A stretch of DNA of 64,000 bases from Paucimonas lemoignei (lineage in GTDB: Bacteria; Pseudomonadota; Gammaproteobacteria; Pseudomonadales; Pseudomonadaceae): positions 5,693,501-5,757,500 of the forward strand of contig LS483371.1 of the NCBI GenBank assembly GCA_900475325.1. Reading direction: 5' to 3'. A program made the translations under genes and the position numbers. Shown here in pieces: positions 9,711-18,375 of this stretch; position 1 is the first letter of the stretch, and each line of letters begins with the position of its first letter. The notes beneath the pieces are model-generated. The model made no database searches, was not told the DNA's origin, and saw only the letters and a list, made by a program, of their open reading frames with translations.

Positions 9711-10202
9711 TTAAAAGCGAATACCCACAGTAAGCATCACTGCAGAGGCTCCCAACAGGATGGCCTCTGCATTGACCGGCCCGAGGTTTACGCCAACGGC
9801 CGGGATGATCACCGGCGCAATGCCGTAGCGGTTCAGCGGAATCTTGTCACGATACTCACCCTTGTAGCCCTTCAATAGCCCGCCTGTGACCTTGAGGTAG
9901 ACAGGATGAGTGCTGCTGTCGAAGCGCTTGCCCGCGTAACCATAAAACGAACGTTGACCAAACGAGTTACGGAACGTCGCCCCGCCGTAAACCAGTCCGG
10001 ATGCTTCATTGCGTTCAAGGCCCAGCATGTCCTGACGATTGGTGTGCTCCGGATCAGGCGAAAAATGCCGCGTATAAACGCTGGTCTGCACGAGCCAGTA
10101 ACCAGAGCCACTCTCGTTGGAGTCCTCCGTTGCCGCTGCCCCTGATACCACCAGAGACAGCACTGCAAACACTACCGCTTTCAGAATTCTGCCGACCGTC
10201 AT
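9711..10202 (-). CDS. Small outer-membrane beta-barrel protein, PagP-like
   Basis: A 163-residue exported protein. A signal peptide (TVGRILKAVVFAVLSLVVSG, cleavage after GAAA) is followed by an alternating-residue strand pattern ending in aromatic Phe (TVGIRF), the usual outer-membrane barrel ending. Several points recall lipid A palmitoyltransferase PagP: an early strand with His (SVYTRHFSPDPEHTNRQ), a loop with Asp-Ser (KRFDSSTHP), and an IPLNRYGIAPVIIPAVGVNLGP stretch comparable to the IPLPVLLPLASVGYGP part of PagP. The ATG at 10202 has AAGG upstream. Homology to PagP is my inference from pattern; automatic annotation of such genes varies. Confidence 0.6.
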   Translation of the reverse strand: MTVGRILKAVVFAVLSLVVSGAAATEDSNESGSGYWLVQTSVYTRHFSPDPEHTNRQDMLGLERNEASGLVYGGATFRNSFGQRSFYGYAGKRFDSSTHPVYLKVTGGLLKGYKGEYRDKIPLNRYGIAPVIIPAVGVNLGPVNAEAILLGASAVMLTVGIRF

Positions 10203-10532
10203 GCCTTGTTTTCCGCTGTTTAAATTCGAGTCGGCGTTTATACAGAGCGAGGTGATGGTCAGTAAGTTGAACAATCCGAAGTGTTTGTAGGATTCGTCCT
10301 AATGTGAAAAACCGGCAGAAGTGTCGTTTATCGGAAGAGGCGTATGATCCGCCACAAGGTGGGCTCACTGGAGTGTTAATTGCATCGGTTATGTGCAATT
10401 GTTTCGGCGGTGCATCGTGAAAGCAGAGCTGCCAAGCCAGTTAGACGCGCTTACGACACGCTCATATTCATTCAGCATCACCTGCTACAGCTGGCGATGG
10501 TTCCGGATCTTTTCGGCCGCCAGGGGGGCCAA
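10203..10532. other. Divergent intergenic region between pagP-like and chaC genes
   Basis: About 330 bases without a supported gene. It must hold the promoters of both flanking genes. It contains an inverted repeat AATTGCA-N9-TGCAATT at 10378-10400, perhaps an operator. An in-frame upstream extension of chaC exists (from 10380) but lacks protein-like composition. Confidence 0.4.
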
Positions 10533-11207
10533 ATGGGGAATCAAATCAATAGTTTGTCAGCGGCCGTGCATGACGGCCTGGGGCTGGCTTATCCGCCAGT
10601 CATCGATCTGGGGCCGCAACTGACCCGCGAGCAACTGATCCACTCAATGAACGCAACCATGCAGCGCCACGAAGGCGGCCCGGTCTGGTTGTTCGCCTAC
10701 GGGTCATTAATCTGGCGCCCCGAGTGCACCGCCGTCGAGCGTCAACGCGGGCGGATTCACGGCTACCATCGCGGGCTTTATTTGTGGTCCCACGAACACC
10801 GAGGCACGCCGGAACTGCCGGGCCTGGTATTCGGCCTGGATCGCGGTGGGTCTTGCAGTGGGTTTGCCTATCGCTTGCCGGAAGAAAACCTTGAAGAGTC
10901 GTTGCTGGCGCTATGGCAACGGGAAATGCCCTTCCCTTCCTATCGCCCACACTGGCTGAGCTGCCGCCTTGCAGATGGTCGACGCGTTCAGGCATTGGGG
11001 TTTGTGTTGGAGCGGCATCTGCCCAGCTATGCGGGCAACCTGCCGGATAACGTGCTCAGCCAGGTGCTAGCCAGCGCCAGCGGCCGCTACGGCACCACTC
11101 GCGATTATGTCGAACAGACCGCCAACGCCCTGCGCAGCCACGCCATGCCGGATTTGAATCTGGAGGCGCGTTTACGGCGCTGCGCGGCGGATTGCCAGGT
11201 TCTGTGA
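10533..11207 (+). CDS. chaC: Glutathione-specific gamma-glutamylcyclotransferase, ChaC family
   Basis: A 224-residue cytoplasmic enzyme that cleaves glutathione to 5-oxoproline and Cys-Gly. The signature substrate loop VWLFAYGSLIW lies near residue 50, and the catalytic Glu is expected in the REMPF segment (LWQREMPFPSYRP). I chose ATG 10533 because AGGGGGG sits nine bases upstream; the longer frame starting at 10380 has no such site. It is convergent with glpT, separated by a hairpin and a REPIN. Confidence 0.9.
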   Translation: MGNQINSLSAAVHDGLGLAYPPVIDLGPQLTREQLIHSMNATMQRHEGGPVWLFAYGSLIWRPECTAVERQRGRIHGYHRGLYLWSHEHRGTPELPGLVFGLDRGGSCSGFAYRLPEENLEESLLALWQREMPFPSYRPHWLSCRLADGRRVQALGFVLERHLPSYAGNLPDNVLSQVLASASGRYGTTRDYVEQTANALRSHAMPDLNLEARLRRCAADCQVL

Positions 11208-11224
11208 CGTGACGCTGCTTATGT

Positions 11225-11244
11225 GGGCGACTCTAGGGTCGCCC
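11225..11244. terminator. Hairpin between chaC and glpT
   Basis: GGGCGAC-TCTAGG-GTCGCCC forms a perfect seven-pair stem 17 bases after the chaC stop. It has no T-tract, so Rho-independent termination is uncertain. Confidence 0.45.
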
Positions 11245-11261
11245 GCAGGCTGAAGGACGGC

Positions 11262-11351
11262 GTGGGACCGGCTTTAGCCGGGAAAGCGGCATTTCTGACG
11301 CCTCATTATCAGCGACTGACCCGCCCTCTTCCCGGCTAAAGCCGGTCCCAC
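11262..11351. repeat. REPIN, GTGGGACCGGCTTTAGCC arm type
   Basis: GTGGGACCGGCTTTAGCCGG at the left and its inverse at the right. This is the only copy of this third REP class in the window. Confidence 0.85.
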
Positions 11352-11393
11352 GACATCGCGCCAGTATTGAGATCCCCTGTGGAATTGACTCAA

Positions 11394-12731
11394 TTAACGC
11401 GACGCACTCGCTATCTGCTTGTGCCACAACGTCGGCAGCAGGAAGACGATAGACAGCACGCAAGCGCCGATCAGCAGCACGAAACCACCGTCCCAGCCGA
11501 AGTGGTCAACGGTGTAGCCCATCGCGGCGCTTGCCGCCACCGAGCCACCCAGGTAACCGAACAGGCCGGTGAAACCAGCAGCGGTTCCCGCCGCTTTTTT
11601 CGGTACAAGCTCCAGCGCCTGCAGGCCGATCAGCATCACCGGGCCGTAGATCAGGAAGCCGATGGACACCAGCGCGATCATGTCGACGGTCGGGTTGCCC
11701 GCCGGGTTGAGCCAGTAAACCAGGGTCGCGATGGTCACCAGGACCATGAACACCACGCCGGTCAGGCCACGGTTGCCCTTGAAGATTTTGTCCGACATCC
11801 AGCCGCACAACAGGGTGCCCGGTATACCTGCCCACTCGTAAAGGAAGTAGGCCCATGAGGTTTTGTCGACCGAGAAACCCTTGGCTTCTTTCAGGTAAGT
11901 CGGCGCCCAGTCCAGCACGCCGTAGCGCAGCAGATAAACGAACACGTTGGCCAGCGCGATGTACCAGAGCATTTTGTTGCGCAGCACGTATTTGACGAAG
12001 ATTTCCTTGGCACTGAATTCTTCTTCATGGCTGGCATCGTAGCCTTCCGGGTAATCGTTCTTGTAGTGCTCGATGGGCGGCAAGCCGACCGATTGCGGGG
12101 TGTCGCGCATGGTTGCGAAGGCAAACAACGCCACCAGCAAAGCCACTGCTGCCGGTACGTAGAACGCGGCATGCCAGTCGTTGGTCCAGCCCAGGCCCAG
12201 CAGGAACAGCGGGCCGATCAGACCGCCGCCTACGTTGTGCGCCACGTTCCAGACCGACACCACGCCGCCGCGTTCTTTCTGCGACCACCAGTGCACCATG
12301 GTTCGCCCGCTCGGCGGCCAGCCCATGCCTTGCGCCCAGCCGTTGATAAACAGCAGAACAAACATGATGGTCACGCTGGACGTCGCCCAAGGCGCGAAAC
12401 CGAACACGAACATCACGGCCGCTGAAACCAGCAAGCCAAAGGGCAGGAAGTAACGTGGATTGGAGCGGTCAGACACAATGCCCATCAGGAACTTGGACAA
12501 GCCGTAAGCAATGGCGATGGCCGACATCGCAACGCCCAGCTGCCCACGGGTGTAACCCTCATCGATCAGATAAGGCATGGCCAGTGAAAAGTTTTTACGG
12601 AGCAGGTAGTAACCCGCGTAACCGATGAAGATGCCTGCGAAGATCTGCCAGCGAAGACGTCGATAGGTGCTGTCGATTTTCTCTTCAGGCAGGGGTGCCT
12701 GATGTGCAGCGGGGCGGAAGAAGGCGAACAT
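11394..12731 (-). CDS. glpT: Glycerol-3-phosphate:phosphate antiporter
   Basis: A 445-residue inner-membrane transporter of the organophosphate:phosphate antiporter group of the major facilitator superfamily. Twelve hydrophobic segments are visible. Family landmarks are [20 protein letters not shown] (the substrate Arg follows TM1), [16 protein letters not shown], and [15 protein letters not shown], all strongly GlpT-like. It is transcribed alone from a promoter in the AT-richer 12.73-13.0 kb gap. The neighbour chaC points toward it, with a hairpin and REPIN between. Confidence 0.94.
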   Translation of the reverse strand: MFAFFRPAAHQAPLPEEKIDSTYRRLRWQIFAGIFIGYAGYYLLRKNFSLAMPYLIDEGYTRGQLGVAMSAIAIAYGLSKFLMGIVSDRSNPRYFLPFGLLVSAAVMFVFGFAPWATSSVTIMFVLLFINGWAQGMGWPPSGRTMVHWWSQKERGGVVSVWNVAHNVGGGLIGPLFLLGLGWTNDWHAAFYVPAAVALLVALFAFATMRDTPQSVGLPPIEHYKNDYPEGYDASHEEEFSAKEIFVKYVLRNKMLWYIALANVFVYLLRYGVLDWAPTYLKEAKGFSVDKTSWAYFLYEWAGIPGTLLCGWMSDKIFKGNRGLTGVVFMVLVTIATLVYWLNPAGNPTVDMIALVSIGFLIYGPVMLIGLQALELVPKKAAGTAAGFTGLFGYLGGSVAASAAMGYTVDHFGWDGGFVLLIGACVLSIVFLLPTLWHKQIASASR

Positions 12732-13011
12732 TCAGACACTCCATTTTTTGTTTTTCTGCGCGAAAGCGAATATTACATTTTCGTTACAGAAAAAAGCAGT
12801 GTTTCGTGCCTGAGAATTTCAATAAGTAGAGCTGTAACGGCTGCAACGTGTTGTTTTATGAACATTCCGCTTATGTGTAACAAAATGCGCCAAGATTAGG
12901 ACCGATCCTACAACCGTATCAGACGTGACAGGCTTCTGGTCCTACAAACCCGCCACGTACCATCGCTCGCACGCCGGGCCATCAGTGCCCAATGAGCATT
13001 CGAGGTCCGTG

Positions 13012-13659
13012 GTGAAGTTTTTAGTGTTGATGGTGCTGTGCTGTTTATCGTCGCTCGCGCTCGCGAACGACACCTTTCTGAGTGGGCTTTCAACCCCCAC
13101 GCCCGCCTACCCCAGAGCGCTGCTCAAAAGCGCCCACGCAGGCAAGGTGCTGGCAGACCTGACCATCAGCGCATCAGGCAAGGTCGAGCACGTACGCATT
13201 ACTGAGAGCAGCCACCCAGCGTTTGCCGAGGCGGTGCAACACACTTTGGCAAAGTGGCGCTATCAGCCCTGGAAACCCACCCAGGGTCGGCCAGCAAAGG
13301 TCGGCATCACGGTGCCCGTCATCTTCGGTGCCCAGGGCATGGCGCCGTTTTCCAAAGCAATCACCGTTGGGTTGGAAAACACCTCGTGCGCGTACCTCAA
13401 CCAGGAAGTGAGCCTGAGCGAGCGCAACTTCCCGCTGGAGCCCTTGAGCCAGGTCGACGTGTTCTGGCACACCCGACATTACCTGGCCAGCAGCTATGTC
13501 ACCTGGCAGGTACCCGATAAAACCCGACGCTCAGCCCTGTTCACCGAGCTGGAACACGCTGTACCCGCGATCGTTAAAGCCTGCAGGGCAAACCCCGACG
13601 CCCGCTATGGCAACTACCTGCCCCATGAAATACGCGGCGTACTGGTTTCGCATCACTAA
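13012..13659 (+). CDS. Exported protein with TonB C-terminal domain, first of tandem pair
   Basis: A 215-residue periplasmic protein. I place the start at GTG 13012, because GAGG is seven bases upstream and the signal peptide MKFLVLMVLCCLSSLALA begins there. Mature residues about 20-110 match a TonB C-terminal fold (TPAYPRALLKSAHAGKVLAD, then SHPAFAEAVQHTLAKWRYQP). Unlike TonB itself it lacks a membrane anchor and a Pro-rich spacer. Residues 115-215 form a second domain with two conserved cysteines (CAYLNQEV, VKACRANPDARYG). The next gene is a clear paralogue. Function unknown. Confidence 0.78.
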   Translation: MKFLVLMVLCCLSSLALANDTFLSGLSTPTPAYPRALLKSAHAGKVLADLTISASGKVEHVRITESSHPAFAEAVQHTLAKWRYQPWKPTQGRPAKVGITVPVIFGAQGMAPFSKAITVGLENTSCAYLNQEVSLSERNFPLEPLSQVDVFWHTRHYLASSYVTWQVPDKTRRSALFTELEHAVPAIVKACRANPDARYGNYLPHEIRGVLVSHH

Positions 13660-13693
13660 GGACAAACCGTTTTTTGATAGAAGGAGCTTCACC

Positions 13694-14326
13694 ATGAAAC
13701 GCTGGCTTCTTGCACTCTGCTTGGGCGTGTCGTTTTCGGCACTCGCCGATAACGTCACGTTGATTCCTGTTTACACCCCCAAACCAAAATTCCCGATAGA
13801 GCTCCGAGATGCGGGGATAGCGGGTGCAACCCGAGTGCAGTTCGTCGTGCATTCGAACGGATCAGTTACGGGCATCAAGATCCTGAAAAGCGATAATCCG
13901 CTTTTTTCCAAGGCCGCGAAAAAAGCCGTCAAACAATGGAAATTCAAGCCCTGGGAGGTGACCGCCGGGCGCCCCGCCAGCGTAGGAGTTGTCATACCAA
14001 TGATCTTCGCCTTCGGCAACAGTCGCCGGCTTCCGATGGACATCAACGCGGTACTGGCCAAGCTGCCCTGCACCCGAGTCAACGCTCAGGTTGCAGAACG
14101 AAACCTGCATAAGCCCGCAAAACAACTCCATGAACTGAGCGTGTTCCACTACGTCTCACGCTACTTGTCAGAGGGAATCCTGACCAAGCAACTATCAGCA
14201 GCCGAACGCCTAGCGCTGCAAACGGAATTCGCCCACGCAATCCCTCAGATCGTCGAGCGCTGCGGGGAAAACCCGGGGGCTTTTTATGCGGATCAGATGC
14301 CGGAGCGGGTTCGGGCGTTGTTGTGA
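13694..14326 (+). CDS. Exported protein with TonB C-terminal domain, second of tandem pair
   Basis: A 210-residue paralogue of the preceding gene, 34 bases downstream with AAGGAG before the ATG. The signal peptide is MKRWLLALCLGVSFSALA. The TonB-like core shows PKFPIELRDAGIAGATRVQF and SKAAKKAVKQWKFKPWE. The second domain keeps the paired cysteines (LPCTRVNAQVAERN and IVERCGENPGAFYADQ). Both proteins probably act in the periplasm, perhaps binding an outer-membrane partner, but I cannot assign a function. The pair likely arose by gene duplication. Confidence 0.8.
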   Translation: MKRWLLALCLGVSFSALADNVTLIPVYTPKPKFPIELRDAGIAGATRVQFVVHSNGSVTGIKILKSDNPLFSKAAKKAVKQWKFKPWEVTAGRPASVGVVIPMIFAFGNSRRLPMDINAVLAKLPCTRVNAQVAERNLHKPAKQLHELSVFHYVSRYLSEGILTKQLSAAERLALQTEFAHAIPQIVERCGENPGAFYADQMPERVRALL

Positions 14327-14369
14327 TCAACGATGCCCCGAACCAGAAAGCGGGGCATCGGGAGCAACC

Positions 14370-15347
14370 TCAACGAAGCGACACCACCACCTTCCCCACC
14401 GCCCTCCTCTGACCCAACGAATCAATCGCCTCCCCCGCCTCGCTCAACGGATATACCTGTGAAACCAGCGGCTTCAACTTCCCCTCCTCAAACCAGGCAA
14501 ACAGTTGTTGGAAGTTGGCGGCGTTATCTTGTGGCTGGCGCTGGGCGAATGAGCCCCAGAATACGCCGACGACCGATGCTCCTTTTAAAAGGGCGAGGTT
14601 GACGGGCAGTTCGGGGATGCGGCCGCTGGCGAAACCGACGACGAGCAGGCGGCCGTTCCAGGCGATGGAGCGGATGGCTTGATCGAAAAGATCGCCGCCC
14701 ACCGGGTCGTAGATCACGTCGACACCATTGCCATTGGTGAGGCGTTTGATTTCTTCCTTGAGGTTGGTCTCTGTGTAGTTGATCAGCTCGTCGGCACCGG
14801 CGTTTCTGGCGACGTCGAGTTTGTCAGCGGAACTGGCGGCGGCAATGACCCGTGCCCCCATGGCTTTACCGATTTCCACCGCTGCCAGCCCGACGCCGCC
14901 GGAGGCGCCGAGCACCAACAGGGTTTCGCCGGGCTGCAGGTTGGCGCGTTGTTTGAGGGCATGCATGGAGGTGCCGTAGGTCATGCTGAAGGCGGCGGCG
15001 GTGTTGAAGTCCATGGTTCCAGGCATGGGCAACACGTTGTATCCGGGTACCGCGACCTGCTCGGCGAAGCTGCCCCAACCGGTCAGGGCCATGACCCGGT
15101 CGCCGACTTTCAAGTGGGTGACCTTCTCGCCGACTTCCACCACCACGCCAGCCGCTTCGCCACCCGGAGAGAACGGGAACGGGGGCTTGAACTGGTATTT
15201 GCCTTCGATGATGAGCGTGTCGGGGAAGTTGACCCCCGCGGCATGGACGTCCAGCAGGATTTCGTTTTTCTTGATCTGGGGGCTGTCGATGTCTTCGATC
15301 ACGAGGGTGTCGGCGGGGCCGAACGCTTTGCACAGCAAGGCTTTCAT
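14370..15347 (-). CDS. NADPH:quinone oxidoreductase, zinc-independent MDR family
   Basis: A 325-residue medium-chain reductase of the QOR type, probably reducing quinones or enones with NADPH. Visible are the N-terminal GroES-like domain (DVHAAGVNFPDTLIIEGKYQ), the PGGEAAGVVVEVGEKV segment, and the Rossmann motif GASGGVGLAAVEIGKAMGA. The catalytic-zinc cysteine of alcohol dehydrogenases is replaced by Asn (GVNFPD), as in QORs. AAGGA precedes the ATG. It converges with the TonB-like pair and is divergent from the FliL-like gene. Confidence 0.9.
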   Translation of the reverse strand: MKALLCKAFGPADTLVIEDIDSPQIKKNEILLDVHAAGVNFPDTLIIEGKYQFKPPFPFSPGGEAAGVVVEVGEKVTHLKVGDRVMALTGWGSFAEQVAVPGYNVLPMPGTMDFNTAAAFSMTYGTSMHALKQRANLQPGETLLVLGASGGVGLAAVEIGKAMGARVIAAASSADKLDVARNAGADELINYTETNLKEEIKRLTNGNGVDVIYDPVGGDLFDQAIRSIAWNGRLLVVGFASGRIPELPVNLALLKGASVVGVFWGSFAQRQPQDNAANFQQLFAWFEEGKLKPLVSQVYPLSEAGEAIDSLGQRRAVGKVVVSLR

Positions 15348-15469
15348 CGGACTATTCCTTTTCGATTCGTGGCCGATACGTTCAGGTATGTGAATTTATC
15401 GGTCAATCAGCATGACCCGGCCTGATGAGCCTGTATAAGCTAGATGGCTTAACGATTAAGGAGTGGACT

Positions 15470-15880
15470 GTGAAAGCGTGGATCTTGATGTTGTTGGCCC
15501 TGTCGATGCCGAGCATCGCTCTGGCGCAGGAAGAAGCCAAAGAGGGCGAAGCGCCCAAGGCTATTTATGTGTCCCTGACGCCTCCGTTTGTGGGCAACTA
15601 TGCGCTCGATGGCGGGCCGAAGCTGCGTGTCTATAAGGCTGACATCGCGCTGCGCGTGACCGGTCCGGAAGCTCAGGCCGCCGTCAAACGCAATGATCCG
15701 TTGATTCGCAATCAGCTGGTGGCACTGTTCTCCCAGCAAACCGTCGACACCATGAGCAGCGCCGAAGCCAAAGAGAAGATCCGCCAGGAAGCCCTCAAGC
15801 AGGTTCAGCAAGTCATGAACGACGAAGAAGGCAAGCCGGTGGTTGAAGACCTGCTGTTCAACAACTTCATCGTCCAGTAA
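15470..15880 (+). CDS. FliL-like exported/anchored protein
   Basis: A 136-residue protein with an N-terminal hydrophobic segment or signal (KAWILMLLALSMPSIALAQ) followed by a FliL-type domain (YVSLTPPFVGNY, then the repeated strand-helix ending FNNFIVQ). I chose GTG 15470, because AAGGAG lies ten bases upstream and the frame before it has no site. FliL proteins assist the flagellar stator, but this gene is far from any flagellar genes in the window, and a lone FliL-like gene is conserved at this place in Pseudomonas. Its role is unknown. Confidence 0.85.
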   Translation: MKAWILMLLALSMPSIALAQEEAKEGEAPKAIYVSLTPPFVGNYALDGGPKLRVYKADIALRVTGPEAQAAVKRNDPLIRNQLVALFSQQTVDTMSSAEAKEKIRQEALKQVQQVMNDEEGKPVVEDLLFNNFIVQ

Positions 15881-15883
15881 GCC

Positions 15884-16333
15884 TCAACGCAGGGCCAGGA
15901 TCGCCGACCATTGTTCGGCGGTCACCGGCATGACGGACAGGCGGCTGCCCTTCTGCACCAGCGGTAGCTGCTCAAGGGCCGCTTGCTGTTTGAGGTAGCC
16001 CAGGCTCATCACGTTCTTGAAGGCTTCGACAAACTCGACATCGATGGCCGTCCACGGGTTTTTATCCTCGTTGGCCTTGGCGTCGAAGTAATGGCTTTGC
16101 GGATCCAGCGCAGTCGGGTCGGGATAGCCCGCTTTGCTGATGCGCCCGATACCGGCGATACCCGGCTCAGGGCAACTGGAGTGGTAGAAGAAAAACTCAT
16201 CGCCCACCGCCATCGACCGCAGGAAATTACGCGCCTGATAGTTGCGAACCCCGTCCCAACGGGCCTGGCCGAGGTCTTTCAACGAGGTGATGGAAAACTC
16301 GTCGGGCTCGGATTTCATCAGCCAATAGGCCAT
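15884..16333 (-). CDS. EVE-domain protein
   Basis: A 149-residue single-domain protein of the EVE family (PUA-like), thought to bind modified nucleobases. The family start AYWLMKSEPDEFSITSL is followed by ARWDGVRNYQARNFLRSM, DEFFFYHSS and the PWTAIDVEFVE strand. The start at 16333 is supported by AGGGG upstream and by the family's conserved N-terminus. It ends three bases from the FliL-like stop, so the genes converge with no room for a separate terminator. Confidence 0.9.
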   Translation of the reverse strand: MAYWLMKSEPDEFSITSLKDLGQARWDGVRNYQARNFLRSMAVGDEFFFYHSSCPEPGIAGIGRISKAGYPDPTALDPQSHYFDAKANEDKNPWTAIDVEFVEAFKNVMSLGYLKQQAALEQLPLVQKGSRLSVMPVTAEQWSAILALR

Positions 16334-16527
16334 TTTTGTTACCCCTGAAAGATTGATCGGGCAAGTTGTCAGACAGTTTCGTGACAAACCGACAGTCGGC
16401 TCACATCATCGTTTGCGTGTCTGTGATCGTTGTCGCAGAATGCCGGGATTTTAAGCACCACGCTGCTGCACGGCCTATACATAAACCGCTGCTGACAACG
16501 TATTGATTTGCCTAAGGAGGGCAGTCA

Positions 16528-16680
16528 ATGAAACGCAAGCCGGATTTACTTTGGATTTTGGTTATTTTGTTCGGCTTGGGTGTCGTCACTACGGGTTATG
16601 CGCAAAGTCTGTGGTCTAACAAGGCCGACGCGCCAGTTGAAATCACTCAACAGCAACAGAAATACCCTTCGCGGCATTAA
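16528..16680 (+). CDS. 50-residue membrane protein
   Basis: A short gene with an excellent AAGGAGG site at 16514-16520. The product begins KRKPDLLWILVILFGLGVVT, giving one transmembrane helix, and has a polar Gln-rich tail (EITQQQQKYPSRH). The positive residues before the helix suggest an inward N-terminus. The composition and the ribosome-binding site make it a real gene; it is of a kind conserved at this place in Pseudomonas genomes. Function unknown. Confidence 0.75.
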   Translation: MKRKPDLLWILVILFGLGVVTTGYAQSLWSNKADAPVEITQQQQKYPSRH

Positions 16681-16692
16681 TCTGCTCGACCT

Positions 16693-16763
16693 GTAGGAGC
16701 TGCCGAAGGCTGCGAAGACGGTTTCTCACACATACCCCATTCGCAGCCTTCGGCAGCTCCTAC
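16693..16763. repeat. REPIN, GTAGGAGCTGCCGAAGGC arm type
   Basis: GTAGGAGCTGCCGAAGGCTG and its inverse lie between the convergent small membrane protein gene and ygfA. Confidence 0.87.
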
Positions 16764-16776
16764 AAGTAAGCTCGCG

Positions 16777-17397
16777 TCACGCCAGATACCAACGCCTGTC
16801 CGACACCGTGCCATCCAGCGGCACGTCCCAACTGGCCTGCGCCAGCCGCTCGACCTTCTGACATTCGTGAGCAAGCCCCAGCAAGGTGGGTTTCTGCCAC
16901 GCATTTCTGCGTGATCGATACGCCAGGCTGCGGTCGTAGAAGCCGCCGCCCATGCCCAGCCGCCCGCCTTCATCATCAAACCCCACCAACGGCATCAGGA
17001 TCAGATCCAGCGCCCAGATCTTGCGTTGCTTTGCAGGGTTGATGCGCGGCTCGGGGATGCGGAACCGGTTGGGTTTGAATTTCTCGCCGGGCATGACGCG
17101 CTGAAAGACCATCTTGGTTCGCGGCCAGGCGCTGAGCACGGGCAGGTACGTGGCCTTGCCTCGACGCTGGGCGGCACGCAGCAACAGACGCGGATCGATT
17201 TCACCGTCCATGGGCAGGTACAGCGAGATGTGGCGAGCGCGACGAAACAAGGGATGCTGCGCCAATTGCCTGTAAAGGCCACGTGCGGCCGCGCGCTGTT
17301 CACTGGGGCTCAAAGCGCGACGGGCCAGGCGAAGTGTGCGGCGCAATTGCTGACGGGTGAGCGGGACATCACTGGTCATGAGCGCAGGCTGATCCAT
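16777..17397 (-). CDS. ygfA: 5-formyltetrahydrofolate cyclo-ligase
   Basis: A 206-residue enzyme converting 5-formyl-THF to 5,10-methenyl-THF with ATP. Motifs seen are LRRTLRLARRALS at the N-terminus, the substrate region PEPRINPAK, and the ATP loop GGRLGMGGGFYDRSL near residues 145-160. An alternative start is the ATG at 17379 (MTSDVPL), and I cannot choose firmly between the two. It lies just downstream of 6S RNA on the same strand, the classic ssrS-ygfA arrangement of gamma-proteobacteria, and may be co-transcribed with it. Confidence 0.92.
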   Translation of the reverse strand: MDQPALMTSDVPLTRQQLRRTLRLARRALSPSEQRAAARGLYRQLAQHPLFRRARHISLYLPMDGEIDPRLLLRAAQRRGKATYLPVLSAWPRTKMVFQRVMPGEKFKPNRFRIPEPRINPAKQRKIWALDLILMPLVGFDDEGGRLGMGGGFYDRSLAYRSRRNAWQKPTLLGLAHECQKVERLAQASWDVPLDGTVSDRRWYLA

Positions 17398-17479
17398 TAA
17401 GGTTGAACCAGATCGAGAGCGCCGTGGCGGCGAACTCGTGGTGACGGTTGTCGGCAGAAACCGGCAACGAACTGAATTG

Positions 17480-17657
17480 AGACTCCCCGACGAACCGCTG
17501 TCGGTGTAGCCCTTGAACCCGAAAGTTCAAGGTGGAGATTGCAGGAGGTTTTAAGGCTTTCCGTCGAGCGGACATGCACACCAACCCCAACGTGCAACCC
17601 CCGTGGTTGTGCGTATCGGCTCAGGGACATGACCGACTGGCAAGCACTCCAGGGAGC
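17480..17657 (-). ncRNA. ssrS: 6S RNA
   Basis: The minus-strand transcript carries the 6S hallmarks: CCUGAGCCGAUAC early, AGCCUUAAAACC in the central region, and the CACCUUGAAC/GGGUUCAAGGGCUACA hairpin near the 3' end. The ends CUCCCUGG and UCGGGGAG pair to close the structure and set the approximate limits, about 178 nucleotides. A TATACT -10 box lies seven bases upstream (17664-17669). 6S RNA mimics an open promoter and binds the main sigma-factor RNA polymerase in stationary phase. The position between zapA and ygfA is conserved. Confidence 0.93.
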
Positions 17658-17663
17658 GGCGCA

Positions 17664-17669
17664 AGTATA
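17664..17669 (-). promoter_or_regulatory. -10 box of 6S RNA promoter
   Basis: TATACT on the minus strand, seven bases before the inferred 6S 5' end and just after the zapA stop codon. Confidence 0.65.
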
Positions 17670-17688
17670 CCGAAACTTGCCGCAATAT

Positions 17689-18018
17689 TCAGCCCCGAGG
17701 TGCATCCGGTGGCGAATCGGCGTCTGTGGCGAGCACCAAATCAACACGATCCAGCAAATCCCGGACCTGTTCGCGCGTCGAGCCACTGGCCTGCACGTCC
17801 GGCAGATCCTGACGATGCAGCAAATCGTGAGTGATGTTCAGCGCGGCCATTACAGCGATGCGGTCGGCACCAATTACTTTGCCGCTGCTGCGGATTTCAC
17901 GCATCTTGCCGTCCAGATAACGAGCGGCGCTGACCAGATTGGTGCGCTCTTCCTGGGGGCAGATGATGGAATATTCTTTGTCGAGGATCTGTACGGTGAC
18001 GCTGTTGCCATTGCTCAT
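17689..18018 (-). CDS. zapA: Cell division protein ZapA
   Basis: A 109-residue Z-ring-associated protein that crosslinks FtsZ filaments. The family core is clear: VTVQILDKEYSIICPQEERT, then LVSAARYLDGKMREIR and IGADRIAVMAALNITHDLL, followed by a coiled-coil C-terminus. It overlaps the upstream coiled-coil gene by four bases (ATGA type), and 6S RNA starts about 30 bases past its stop. Confidence 0.95.
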   Translation of the reverse strand: MSNGNSVTVQILDKEYSIICPQEERTNLVSAARYLDGKMREIRSSGKVIGADRIAVMAALNITHDLLHRQDLPDVQASGSTREQVRDLLDRVDLVLATDADSPPDAPRG

Positions 18019-18224
18019 GAGTCTTGCTCCAGGGCCTTGAGGCGCGAAATCATTGTCTCGACCTTTTGCCGGGCGATTTCGTTTTTTTCAATCAAATGAG
18101 CGCGTTCGTCGCGCCACGACTTTTCCTGAGCTAATAGGAGTCCGTTTTGACGTTTTAGTTGCTCGACACGAGTGATCAGTAATTCCAGTCGGGCCATCAA
18201 CGCTTGCAGGTCGGTGTCTTCCAT
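18015..18224 (-). CDS. Short coiled-coil protein, ZapB-like (TIGR02449 type)
   Basis: A 69-residue protein made almost wholly of heptads (LQALMARLELLITRVEQLKR, then ARQKVETMISRLKALEQ). Its size and place directly upstream of and overlapping zapA suggest a division-associated partner similar to ZapB. The function is inferred from context. It is divergent from ygfB, with both promoters in the 150-base gap. Confidence 0.85.
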   Translation of the reverse strand: MEDTDLQALMARLELLITRVEQLKRQNGLLLAQEKSWRDERAHLIEKNEIARQKVETMISRLKALEQDS

Positions 18225-18375
18225 TGTTTCCCACTGAATACTTTCTGATGAGTGGCACAGGACCTGGCTTTACGCCACGGCCGCGAATGGGACGTCTTGG
18301 TGATCTTGCGGCCCGGATAGTCTACGATGTGAAGCCTCCATTCTAGACACTGAGCCGATTGGCGACTAGCTACCC

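Noticed and set aside
10380..10532. N-terminal extension of the ChaC protein
   Set aside because: In frame, but without similarity to the family; the ATG at 10533 has a far better ribosome-binding site.
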